A stretch of DNA of 64,000 bases, taken from Dermatophagoides farinae. Taxonomy: Eukaryota; Arthropoda; Arachnida; Sarcoptiformes; Pyroglyphidae. Position numbers and translations under genes: made by a program. A model generated the notes under the pieces. The model made no database searches, had not been told where the DNA came from, and was given only the letters and a program-made list of their open reading frames with translations. Shown in pieces: positions 50,170-61,778 of the stretch. Each line of letters starts with the position of its first letter. Position 1 is the stretch's first letter. The DNA lies in assembly GCF_024713945.1 (NCBI RefSeq), contig NC_134680.1, positions 4,888,501 to 4,952,500 on the forward strand. Direction: 5' to 3'.

Positions 50170-51031
50170 TCAAAGCGTCATCATTATTCTTGAAAAAATT
50201 GTATCAATACAACAGGATACAATGAAGATGAACAAAAAAAAATAAGACCGAAAAAAAGAGATGAGAATGAAAAACAAAAAAAAATTTGCGTGTGTGAGTG
50301 CGTTTAAAATCCAAGTCAAAGTTTAAAATTCAAATCAATTTTTTTATGTTGTTTCATGTAGGCAAATAAAAAAATACATTTGACACTTAAGATGCGTTTG
50401 TGACCAGTCAACATTAGGCTTTCAATTTTCAACACAAGTTATCGAATTTTGTTGAAAATGTTGCAAGCAGACAAATGGCCAAAAAGCCTTTATCATCATT
50501 CGAAATGTCCATTTTATATGTTCGAATTTCGACTATGACTATGAATAGATAAAATAAGAAAAATTTCTTTTTTGGTCATCATCAATGATGATCACCAAAT
50601 TACTGTTGTTTGATGATTGTTGAATATGAAACAACAACGATGATGAAAAAAAAATGACTATGAATTGAAATGAAAATTCATTCGTTCAAACATCATCATC
50701 ATGATGATGAATTAGCGCGTTTGGGTGAATAAACCACTGTGTTGTTGAAATAGTCAAATGAATAGAAAAAAAGCGCTCGAATTTCGAAATTCAATTCAAT
50801 TCAATTCAATTAAATGGCATTGAAAAATTTTCAATAAATAAATCTTTATCATCATTTATCAATTAAAGATTATTATAGATTCACAATTGAATATTGTTAA
50901 TTATTGAATCTGTGATAATGTAAAGTGTAATATATGGTGAATAAATCATAAATCAATTAGGTTATAAGAATTTTTTTTTTGTCGGTTTCAAATATGTGAT
51001 ATAGGAATATTGTTGATGTTGGGTAAAGATT
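50170..51031. other. Intergenic DNA upstream of the nuclear receptor
   Basis: 862 bp between two minus-strand genes, expected to hold the receptor promoter and leader and the 3' UTR of the next gene. No TATA box or exon could be fixed. An ATTCA direct repeat (about 50790-50810) and ATC/TGA tracts are present. Confidence 0.45.
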
Positions 51032-52319
51032 TTAATCGTCATTTGTAGATTGGACAACCTCGTTTGTTGAATTTTGTTCATTTCCACCGCCGCCACCACC
51101 ACCACCACCGTCACCATTATTATCATCGTAGAATGTTTCAAGAGCAGAATCCGTTGATGTGGATTGTTGTCCAACAGTAATGATAGGATTTTCATTACCA
51201 CCATCCGAAGTTGGCTGTTGTAAAGCTGTTGATGGTGGACGAGATCTAACCGATTTTGTTGCCGATGATGGTGGAGCTGATGGTTTTACTGCTGCTGCTG
51301 TTGATAATGATGATGGTGGTCGTTGATTATTCGAATCAATCTCATTTCCAGTAACGTTTTTGTCTTGATTATCATCATCATTTTGATTATTATCACCATC
51401 ATCTTGACTTTTATTATTTGTATTTGTTGTCGTAAATTTTTCTACAAATTTTCTTGCTTTCTGTTTTTTACCTTCAAGTATTTCATTACGTTTTTCTTCG
51501 GCTTTTTTCTGCTTCTGTATAATTTCTTCATTCGTTTTCTGTTCCTGATTCGTTGACCATGATTTACCTAATGAACTTAACTTTGGTAAACGACGCGGAA
51601 AACGTGCCTGAAATTTTGATTGATCAGCCGTTGTTATTTCTTCATTGTTTTTTATTGCATCCATTTGATTTCCATTAGTTTGATTAGTGGTGTTGTTATT
51701 TCCACCACCACCACCACTACCACCACCATTCATACCGACAGCATTGGCCAATGATCCAACACCTTTGATAATTTTATCACGAATCGATTCACCATCATTG
51801 ATGACAACATTGGTCAATTCTTTTGTCTTTTCATCCACAGTGATTTCAAAGGCTACTGGTTTAGGAATATTTTCCGTTGCTGCTGCTATTAAATTTTTCA
51901 AAACAAACAATGAATTAAATTTTTTTTAAATTAATTTCTTTTCTATATACATAGATTTTGATGTAAACCATTTCACATTTACCTTGAGATGGTGTCATTG
52001 GACGAACTTTGGCCGTACTTGCTGAACCACTTTTACCACTAGTACCATTTAATGATTTTGTGGTTTTTGAATCTTTTGTCGATGATTCATTTTGTTTTTG
52101 ATTATTGTTGTTAACATCATTATTTTCTGAATTTTTAGATTTAGATTTTCCTTCTTTCACCGGTTTTTCTTTCGGTTCTTTTTTCGGTGGTTTTTCTTTT
52201 TTTTCTTTGATTTTTTTCTCTTTTTTATTTTTTGTCGTTTCATTCGTTGTCAATATGGTAGTGGCCGCTGTTGAATCCGTTGTAGATTTCGTACCAAAAC
52301 ATGTAACAACTTGTCCCAT
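51032..52319 (-). CDS. Predicted myristoylated, highly charged protein
   Basis: Two exons on the minus strand, 52319-51983 and 51885-51032, give 396 residues. It begins MGQVVTCFG, a good N-myristoylation signal with a nearby Cys that could be palmitoylated, so membrane attachment is likely. Residues 29-62 are Lys/Glu/Pro-rich. The second exon has a more ordered block, PKPVAFEITVDEKTKELTNVV, then a Gly/Asn run. A basic, helical segment follows (NEEIIQKQKKAEEKRNEILEG) and resembles the tubulin-binding helix of stathmins, but only weakly. The C-terminus is Gly/Asn/Ser-rich. A 5' leader intron probably ends at 52349 on this strand. Family not recognised; a membrane-bound cytoskeletal regulator is one possibility. 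Confidence 0.7.
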
Positions 52320-55012
52320 GATTGAGTGAATAAATTTTAATTTAAAATCTGAAAATCAAAAATATGAATTGTCAATTTTTAGTGTAAATAAATCACAAAC
52401 ACAGAAAAAACAGAAAATTTTTTTTTGAAACAAAATCAAAATGTAAATCACGTCATTCGCCGGTGTTGATACAATGAGAACAAAGAGAGTGAGAGAAAAA
52501 AAATTGTATTTAGAAATCGTTAAACAACAACAAAGATAATGATGATCATGATAATGGTCAAGATTCACAAATATAGCTAATGGATGGATTAGGTCATTGT
52601 CCACAACAACAATCACACATTATACAAAGCACAGACGGATTTTGAATTGAATGACTAATTCATCAAGAATGAGGATAATCCAGTTTTAATGTTTTCTCCA
52701 GTATTAGAATCGAATTCAAAGTAGATGGTAGGTAAGCGGGTATGTATTTTTGGTGTATGAAACTAGAATTATGTCGCGAATTGCACCACGAATAAATGTA
52801 GGGTTAAAAGTGAAATGAATAATAGCTATTTTTCAAACAAACAAAACATATTTAATATGCAATATATTATGGCATAAAACGGGCAACAATAGACAGGTAG
52901 GTGTATGATAAAATGGAAGGGGGTCTGTGGTATGTTCTAATCGGGGTTTTTTTCTGGTCGACAATATAAAAAACAAATAGAAACTCAGTGTGTTCAGGAA
53001 TCTATTTTTTTTCATCAAGAGAAAAAAGCTTGACGCAATAACAATAATTTATTTGTTCGTTTTTTTTCACTTTTTTTCTCAAGTTTCATCAATACGCTCA
53101 CTATATACATTCAACATACCTGGAATAATTGTATATGGCTGGATTGTGTTAAAAAATTTTTCTTCTTCATAATCAGAGTTGGGGCAAAAAAAAATTCTGG
53201 AAAAATTATTGATTTGATAGATCCATTATTATAGAGATAGAGAGTGTGTTCACATTCGAAATTGATCCATAGAGTTTCTCGATCAGATGAATGAATACAG
53301 TCTTGTTTTGGTTTTTTTTTGGCTATTTGAATTCAACCATTGTCTGGAATAGCGAATTTTTTAGATCTGGCAGGCGTGTGTGTGTGTGGGCGTTTTCTTT
53401 GAGAATTTATTCGGCTATGGAGTGTAAAGTTGGTGGTAGCGATTCAATATATAAAAAAAAATCTATCATCATCAACATTAATAATAAACTTCATCATGAA
53501 TTTCTTAGACAAATATATATAGCGACGATCTGTACCAGAAACAAACCCCCTTTTATAATAATCGCTATATATAGATCAGAATATTTGCCATGACAATGTC
53601 CAAAATAAGAAATGTTACTGTTGTTCTTTCGTTGGTTCGGTGTTGTAATTTTTTTTTGTTTTTTTGAATATACCAGAATTTTTGTTGTTTTTCGGTTTGT
53701 TGTTATCATCATCATCATCATAGAATGGTTTCCATTGACAACCATTATCATTATTATTATTGGATCATTTCTGAAAAATTTCATTCTTACCATCCTTGTC
53801 AAATGTATTTGTTGTTGCATTATTATCATCATCTGTCGTCGTTAGTGGTGATCATTGTTACATATATCGTTAACGATATAATTAAGTTTATTATTAAAGA
53901 AGAAAATAATACGTTTTAATTTTTATTTTCTTCATAAAGAATCCATAAATGAATCGATCGATTTTATTTTCATTCGAATAATTTTTTATTGAGACTGAAT
54001 GATGATGAGGCGGGAAATTGATCGTCAACTAATCAACATCATCGATTGATTCGACATCGATGAATAATAAAATCATAAATTGTCATTGTGAAATATTTCA
54101 AGCAATTTTATCATATTAATGATGATGATTGTCGAACACATTGATAATTCTTATTAGAGTGTCTAGGTCGACCATTATTTTTGTTACGATCGAATCTGTC
54201 ATTCCTTTTAGAAAATTTTCTCATTTAGACGATGATAAATTATCCTGTAATGTAATAAAATTTTAAAAATCGGTTTTTAAAAAAATAAAAAAACTTTTTT
54301 ACCGTAAAAATTATTCCAATTTCATCATCATACAATCTGGTAAAAAAAAAAAGAAAATACCAACAGCGTAGAAAACAAGGGACATCTATGGACAATGTTG
54401 AAACGTTTATCGATTCTCCAATAATAATTACCAAAATTGATCAGTAGATGACGTCGTAAGTTTGTCATGCAATAATTACAAAATGACATTATCGTCATTA
54501 AAAGTAACCAATTAATTACTTTATATACAAATTAAAATGGAAAAATTTAAAAATCATTGTCGGAAATGAATTTGTTTTTGATTTTGAATCATCACCAAGA
54601 AATGTGAGTGAGTACAATTTGACTATTTATACAGCATATGTAAGTGCATATAGTCGAGTAATCGAACAATTGTTTTATCCATACGAGCTTTTCTTAGTGA
54701 TGATACGGAAATAATTAAATCAAGAATTTCAACTAAATTTTTATCATTTATGCCAAATAAATGGCCATTTTATTCCACTAATTGTTCATTGTTTATATCA
54801 AGTTATATTGTAATTAAACAACAACAATAAATGATGATTGATTGATTGATTAATCAATGAAAATTTAGGTTGTCATCGAAACATAATAAGAAAAAATAAC
54901 ATGTAAAGACCTTCAATCTAAACATTTCGTCGTGGCTATATATCAATATTAAAAATGAAAAACATTCATTTTGAATGCTGCAATCGTAGTGAAGAATCCG
55001 GACGAATACAGT
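52320..55012. other. Intergenic DNA upstream of the chemoreceptor array
   Basis: No gene recognised. An inverted repeat with 12-nt arms lies at 53514-53525 and 53562-53573, loop 36 nt. The sequence from about 54830 to the first receptor start is partly repeated upstream of the second receptor, including a GTTGTCATCGAAACATAATA stretch, so it belongs to the duplicated unit. Confidence 0.5.
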
Positions 55013-56210
55013 ATGTTTGACAATTATTTTTCAACTAATAAGGATGAAAATCATCTACTCAATTGGTTTCTTTTCTTTTTTGGGTAAGAACTGATCGATG
55101 ACAAAAGAAAAATATTTAGTGAAAATTAATTCCAAATTTTTCAATCATAGCCATCTGGGGATCCAGCTGAAACCGATTGATTATCGTAACCGAAAATGTT
55201 TAATCCAAGTAATGGTGAATATCCTAATTAATGTCATTGGAATTCTATATTATAATCAAAAAGCTGTTTCATTTTGGGATTATGATGCCATAAAAAATTC
55301 TCAAAAAACAGCAAAAAGCCTGAATAACTTCATGTCTTTATTTGGTAATAATTATATACATGTATTCTTGATAATCAATCCAATAGTATTCTATTGTATT
55401 GGACCATCTTTAAATCGTTTGATGGCATTATCACCATTCAAAAATATCTATCGTTCTCGAAAAAAATCAATACATGTGTTAGCAATTATGCTATCGACGA
55501 TAACTGTTAATTTTGTAGGATTCACAATATTTGATGGATCACAAAATTTGAAGAAAAATCATACACTAAGAACAATAATTTTTGAATTTTTCATCAATTA
55601 TTATATTAGTGTCTCTTATTTTATCCCTGGTTTGGCATTGAATTATGTTAAATTTGCTACAATAGAAATGTTGAAAGCAATATCAGCCACAAGATCTGAA
55701 CGAAAAAATATTGAAACAATAATCAAAGAAATTGGTGAAATGGCCACTTTGAATCGAAAAATATCGTCTATTCTATCACCAATGTTTTCCATATTTTTGA
55801 TTAGTACAATGTTCGATATGATTGTCTTATTCATGTGGTTCAGTAATATGGGATGGGATTTTATTCGAATATTTTTTGCGTCATTAACCACTTGGTTTTA
55901 TATAGCATATCTTGTTCGTTTGGATAACCAAATCATACAAATATTTGAAAAAATTTCAACAAATTTGCTTGAAAATAATCTTTTTGAATGTTGTGGCCAT
56001 TGTTGTAATAATAATCGAATGGTAGAATATGGATATATCAACAAGAAAATATATTTCTGTAAACAAAAACAACGAATAATTGAATGTTATCGGCTATATG
56101 AAGAAGATTTTCGAATGAATATCTACGATTTTTGCCCAGTAGATTATCAATTAATATTAGATTCATTTCTATTCATGTTAATATTTGTTGTTATATCACT
56201 TCAAACCTGA
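55013..56210 (+). CDS. Gustatory-receptor-like 7TM protein, copy A
   Basis: Two exons, 55013-55083 and 55151-56210, give 376 residues; the join is phase 2 after a Gly codon, as in the other copies. The start ATG opens a short hydrophilic exon containing ENHLLNW. Seven hydrophobic segments follow. A cytoplasmic loop with LNRKIS and SPMF precedes TM5, as in arthropod gustatory and odorant receptors. Between TM6 and TM7 is FECCGHCC, then a conserved stretch ending in DF-x-MN-x-YDF. The C-terminus is LIFVVISLQT. These receptors are ligand-gated cation channels in sensory cells; ligand unknown. It is most similar to copy B, including sequence past the stop codon. The family call rests on topology and loop motifs, not on a clear TM7 TYhhhhhQF signature. 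Confidence 0.7.
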
Positions 56211-56570
56211 TTATTTTCACTGTTTTCATTGTCCATTTGAATAACTACATGAATAAAACATAGTTATTTTTAAATATATATTGACGTTACCGAATTGATG
56301 GCTATTATACGCATATTAGGCATTAGGCATTATAACAGATCAATAAGATCAGATGATGATTAATTGATTAATTAATTAATTAATGAAAATTTTGTTGTTT
56401 TTTTATTGTTGTCATCGAAACATAATAGAATATATAGAAAAAAAAGAAACTTTCAAGGTTATAAAGGCTACATCAAACGAATATTCGAACGAAAATAAAA
56501 TGAAGAAAAATACCATTCATTTTTAATGTTTTAATCATCGAGGAAATTCTGGATTATTACTGGAAAAAAA
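56211..56570. other. Spacer between receptor copies A and B
   Basis: AT-rich, no gene. The first bases after the A stop are repeated after the B stop (TTATTTTCACTGTTTT). The GTTGTCATCGAAACATAATA stretch near 56410 matches the one near 54870. This places the duplication unit at about 1.54-1.57 kb. Confidence 0.7.
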
Positions 56571-57780
56571 ATGTTATTCAAAAATTATTTTTCAAATAAT
56601 AATGATGAAAATCATCTGCTCAATTGGTTCATTATTCTGTTCGGGTAAGCAATAATGGTTGACAGAAATATATTTTCAAAATTAATTCGAATTTTTTTTC
56701 CAATTTTTCAACAATCACAGCAATATTGGTATTCAATTAAAACCGATTGATTATCGTAATCGAAATAGTTTTATCCAAACAATAATGAACATCATGATCA
56801 GTATCATTGCCAATTTATATTTCAATATATTGTATATACCATTTTGGAATTATGATAATATAAACAATTCACAGAAAACAACAAAAAGTTTAAATAATTT
56901 TATGGCCTTATTTGCCAATCATTATTTACAGGCATCACTCATAATCATTTCTATTGTATTTTATCGTATTGGACCATCAGTATTTTGTTTGATGGATTCC
57001 GAATCATTTAAAAATATTTATCGTTCACGAAATAAATCATTACATGTGATGGCAATCATTGTATTGATTATTTTTCTAGATCAGGTGGAATTTATTCTAT
57101 TCAATCCAACAACATATATCGAGAATCAAACTAAATTTTGGACACTTATTTTAAAAATATTCATCGATTATTATATTTGTGTGTCATATTACATTACTCT
57201 TTTTATATTGAATTATGTTAAATTTGCTACAATAGAAATGTTGAAAACAATATCAGCCACAAGATCTGAAGAAAAAAATGTTAAAACAATAATCAAAAAA
57301 ATTGGTGAAATGGCCACTTTGAATCGAAAAATATCGACACTTTTATCACCAATGTTTTTGATATTTTTGTTCAGTTCATCGTTAGATATGATTGTCTTGT
57401 TCATGTGGTTCACAGATGGTGGATGGGATTTTATTCGATTATTTTTTGCATCATTAACCACTTGGTTTTATATAGCATATCTTGTTTGTTTGGATAACCA
57501 AATCATACAAATATTTCAAAAAACTTCAACAAATTTACTTGAAAATAATCTTTTTGAATGCTGTGGCCATTGTTGCAATGATAATCGAATGGTGAAATTT
57601 GAAAATATCCACAAGAAAATGTATTTTTGTAAACAAAAACAACGAATAATTGAATGTTATCGGCAATATGAAGAGGATTTTTACATGAATATCTACGATT
57701 TTTGTCGTATAGATTATCAATTCATATTAGATTCATTTTTATTCATTTTAATATTTGTTGTTATATCACTTCAAACCTGA
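56571..57780 (+). CDS. Gustatory-receptor-like 7TM protein, copy B
   Basis: Exons 56571-56644 and 56721-57780 give 377 residues with the same phase-2 intron. It is a close tandem duplicate of copy A: the block from LNYVKFATIEMLK through the loop IGEMATLNRKIS, and the whole region from TTWFYIAYLV to LIFVVISLQT, is nearly the same. Differences concentrate in the second to fourth TM segments and the loops between them, for instance HYLQASL against NYIHVFL. It keeps FECCGHCC and YFCKQKQRIIECY. The second exon is open throughout and no key residue is missing. Variation in the outer membrane half with a conserved C-terminal core is what ligand diversification of chemoreceptors looks like. Confidence 0.7.
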
Positions 57781-58323
57781 TTATTTTCACTGTTTTTTTT
57801 GGCATTTTCGATGAATTCATCTTTTTTTTCGTGATAATTCCATTATTCAAACATGGTATTAAAAATACAAATTGAATTCTATAGAACAATATGAACGATC
57901 TATGTTGAACTTTTAATGAAATTCAGTAGAATTTCGCAAGAATTTAACAATCAATATAGACTATAAGATGAATGAACAGCCCATCAAAATTCGACCAATC
58001 GATTCGAATAAATAACCTTCAATAATATCGATACAAAAGAAAAAAAACCGATATTGATTATAATATATACATGACTATTCTATTATCCACCACAGTACTG
58101 TTATATCCAATGACATATCATCAATTGTAGTAGATCAATGAAACAAAATTTGTCATGACCAAAAAAAAAAAAAAAAATGAAAGCGAACAATTTTGTTATT
58201 TTTAGTTGACAAAATTGTGTTGTTGTTGTTATTGTTTTTTACTGTTATTATCATTTATCCGATGATGAGATGATGTGGATCTGTTTGACAATTGAAAATC
58301 GAAAAAAATAAAGAAAAGTAGAA
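57781..58323. other. Spacer between receptor copies B and C
   Basis: AT-rich DNA with an A-run and GTT/TTA tracts. No gene or convincing promoter element seen. Confidence 0.5.
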
Positions 58324-59572
58324 ATGAAAAATTATCTTCTCGATTGGCTTTTCAATGTCATAGGGTAAGTGTATTTTTTTTGTTATTTTTAATTCACGAA
58401 AAAAAAACAGACAAATGACTGAAAAACAAAATTTACTATTCATAACATATAGATTTTCTGGAATACAATTAAAACCGATCAAAATAACCGATTGGAAATG
58501 TATAATAAATATGGCTATCAATATCATTATCAATTTAATAATATTTATAAATTTTGTTATACTACGTGAATTTGGCTGGAATACTGACCCCGGTGAATTG
58601 AATCAAACATATCGTAATTTTAATCATTTTGTTTCAATTGCCACCAATTCTTATGCACCATTATTATGGTTATTTGTAACCATTTATCAATACATGAATG
58701 GTAAACATATTGTACGTTTATTGGGTCAAAAATCATTTCAAAGAATTTATCATTCAAAACGACATTCGATGATTGTAATCGTTACAATGGCCACATTTCT
58801 TGGACCTTATATCTATGAACAAATTGAAATGATTTACGATGCTCAAAATCCATTAAAAATGGCAATATTACAAATAAAAATTTATTGTGTAAATCTTTGC
58901 TATTTTCTACCATTATTCTTAATTAATTATGTTAAATATGCAACATTAAAACGATTACAACGTATGTCGATACGGCCACATCGAAATTGTAATAATTTGT
59001 TACGTAAAAAAATCAATCTTGATGAAATAAAAAAATTGGCCCATCTGAATAGAAAATTTGCCGACATTCTTTCGCCAATATTTATGGCTTGTTTAATATC
59101 CAGTAGTCTTGATATTGTAGCCGTATTTTTTTGGATACCATTAGATTTACATTTTTCACATGTTTTTATCTATACAATTACATCTTGGTGTTATCTTTCA
59201 TATTTGATCTATCTGGATTTATCAATCGATCGTATTATTACCAATATTATTGATGAAATGATTAATGATCGTTTAAAATGTTGTGGCCATTGTTATCATC
59301 ATCATCATCATCATCATCATCATAATCAATATCGATTCAATATTATATATGATCAACGTAAATATTTTAAAAATTATCATTATCAATCAATGATACGATT
59401 GAAACAAAGTCTATATTGTAGCGATAATATTCGAATCATCGAAGGATATCGTATATATCGAATAGATTTTCATATGAATCTTTTCCACATAAGACGTATC
59501 GATTTCCTGTTTATAATGGATTCATGGCTTTTTTTATCTACATTTATTATATTATCACAAACTTTGTATTAA
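58324..59572 (+). CDS. Gustatory-receptor-like 7TM protein, copy C
   Basis: Exons 58324-58364 and 58453-59572 give 386 residues. The short first exon encodes MKNYLLDWLFNVIG up to the phase-2 intron. An alternative acceptor at 58410 is also in frame and would add 14 residues, so two forms are possible; homology favours 58453. Seven TM segments, LNRKFADILSP before TM5, and KCCGHC between TM6 and TM7 are present. Directly after KCCGHC it has a run of nine His residues, absent from the other copies. The later motif reads YCSDNIRIIEGYRIY, and the protein ends in FIILSQTLY. It is the most divergent member and sits between the A/B and D/E pairs. Confidence 0.7.
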
Positions 59573-60005
59573 CAATTGATGATGATCATCAATCTAGGTG
59601 TGTATAAAAAAATTTTTTTTTATTCGATTTTTTTTTGTTTTCACAATCGATTGATATTGTTCTATAGAGAAAAAAAATGAAAGGTGGAGGGGAATAATTT
59701 ACTTTTATCGACTGAAATAATATTTGAATGTTGATTGTTATTGTTATTAATTAATTGATTAATTATTATTGATTGAAAAAATAAATTTGATAATTTTTTT
59801 TCGACGACATGTTTTTATTTGTCAATTTTATTGAAAAGATCTTGATGATAAAACAAACACACACACACACACACATTCAGTTGTCAAGTGTTCCAGGTTG
59901 TTAGTCTCCTTTTTTGAAATGAGCAATGAAAGAAGAATTAATTTCATTCAATATTCGAAATATTTATCATCTGTGTCATTACTAAATTCTTGAACGACGA
60001 GAAAT
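59573..60005. other. Spacer between receptor copies C and D
   Basis: AT-rich with an (AC)n tract near 59856-59875 and a TTAATTAATTGA patch. No gene seen. Confidence 0.5.
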
Positions 60006-61345
60006 ATGAATCGTTTTCTATGGGCTATGAAAGATTCATGGATATTGTTCAATACAAAATTGCAAGACAAAATGATCGACAATAATGATGATGATGATGA
60101 TGAAAAAAATTATCTACTCAAATGGCAATTCATTACATCTGGGTAAGTATTTTTTTTTGTTTGCAATTGGAACTTATGAATTTCATTTAAAAAAAAAATT
60201 TCCATCATACCCGGATAGATATTTTGGCGCACAAATGAAAACATTACAATTTTCAAGTTTAAAATCAATAATCAATGCAATAATCAATTTAACACTCAAT
60301 GGAATCATATTCTATTCATATGTCATAAAACGTTATTTTGAATGGGAAATTGTATTGGAAAATTCAAATTATTATGATAATAGAAAATTCCATAATTTCA
60401 TTTTAATATTTTCCACTTATTATTGTCAAATATTTTGGCTATTTATAACAATTTATCATTATATTTATTTACGTTCAATTGTACAATCAATGTCATCATC
60501 GATATTTCAACGTATTTATCGTCATAAATATCATTTATTTACAATTTCTAGTATAACATCAATAATAATGGCACCAGTTACAATAAATGAATTTTATGCA
60601 ATATTTTTTGGAATCAAATCGAATATATTTGAAACTTTGTATTCGGTACTCATTAGATATTGTATTAATAATCAATTCCTTGTTCCAATGATGATTATGA
60701 CCTTATGTTAAATATGCAACCATTGTATCATTGAAATCGATTACAACCATTGATGCAGATGATGTACAACATCATCATGGTCGTCGTAAATCATCGAAAT
60801 GGATCAAGAAACAATTGGACAATGAACGAATTAAACGTATGGAAATCAAACAATTGGCAGTGATGAATCGATATTTCTCACGAATGTTATCACCATTATT
60901 ATTATTATATGTAATAACATACAATTTGGATATGATTACATTCTTTTTCTGGCAACTGAAACGATCACGATTTTTTTTCACCTTTTTAACATTGACATCA
61001 TTTTGGAATTATTTTGCATATATTGTATTTTTGGATGATCGAATTGAAAAATTACTTGAAAAAATCATCAAAAATGTTACCACCAATAGCCAATTCAAAT
61101 GTTGTGGTCAATGTCATCAATATAGATTGCTTAATCGTTTTCGTTTGGAAGATGATGGACAAATTTTATCGCCTATCAATAGTTTTTATTGTAGCCAAAT
61201 TGCACATTGTATTGAATTCTATAATCAATATTCAGAAGATTTTCATATGAATGTTTTTGATATTTTTCATTTGAATTTTGTATTCATGTTTGATTCATGT
61301 TTATTCGCCATATCATTTATAATATTATCATTACAAACATTGTAA
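60006..61345 (+). pseudogene. Gustatory-receptor-like copy D, frameshifted
   Basis: Exons 60006-60142 and 60219-61345 correspond to the family model, with a longer N-terminus (Asp run) and the conserved phase-2 intron. The frame breaks near 60703: relative to copies A-C and E there is one extra base in the codons for the VKYAT motif, so the frame ends at TAA 60709-60711. The remaining coding part continues in the +1 frame to 61345. Both halves otherwise look intact, with RIYRHKYHLF before the break and FKCCGQC, FYCS and DFHMNVFDI after it. This suggests a very recent loss, a polymorphism, or a sequencing error. The spliced length leaves a remainder of one base, consistent with a single insertion. 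Confidence 0.75.
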
Positions 61346-61778
61346 AATTAATTAAACACACAAATTATTTATTGCACAATTTGGACAACAAATAAAAAAA
61401 AAATTTTGATTGATAATACATCATTGTTGCCATCTATCGAACTATACACAAATATCCAAATTGGTAAACAGTAATGAATATTTATTCTTCATCACGAGAA
61501 ACAGCCACCATTCTATTGTAATATAACGATTCTTTAATTATGAAAACGAATCGACAAATTCTACTTGTTTTTTTTTGTTCCGATCAATTATCTAATCAAT
61601 TTTTCTATTGTTTTTTTTTGCAGATCAATATATTGAACAAATACAATTAATTAATTAATTTCAATATTATTTTGTCAAATGACTTTATTTGGAATTTTTT
61701 TCATAAACAAGAAAAATGGATCTTTTCATTTGATGATGGAAAAAAAGTTACATCATCTGCTGCTGTTGCTGCTGCTGA
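61346..61778. other. Spacer between receptor copies D and E
   Basis: Contains an ATAGATGGC motif (reverse strand) at 61429-61437 and a (CTG)n-like patch near 61757-61778. No gene seen. Confidence 0.5.
61429..61437 (-). promoter_or_regulatory. ATAGATGGC motif (reverse), between receptors D and E
   Basis: GCCATCTAT on the plus strand, with context TCGATAGATGGCAA on the other strand. It lies about 90 bp past the D stop codon. Function inferred from recurrence. Confidence 0.35.

Noticed and set aside
55098-55150. ATG at 55098 as start of receptor A
   Set aside because: It lies within the intron; the homologous first exon at 55013 and the conserved phase-2 join are a better model. The same applies to frames opening at 58415 and 60085.
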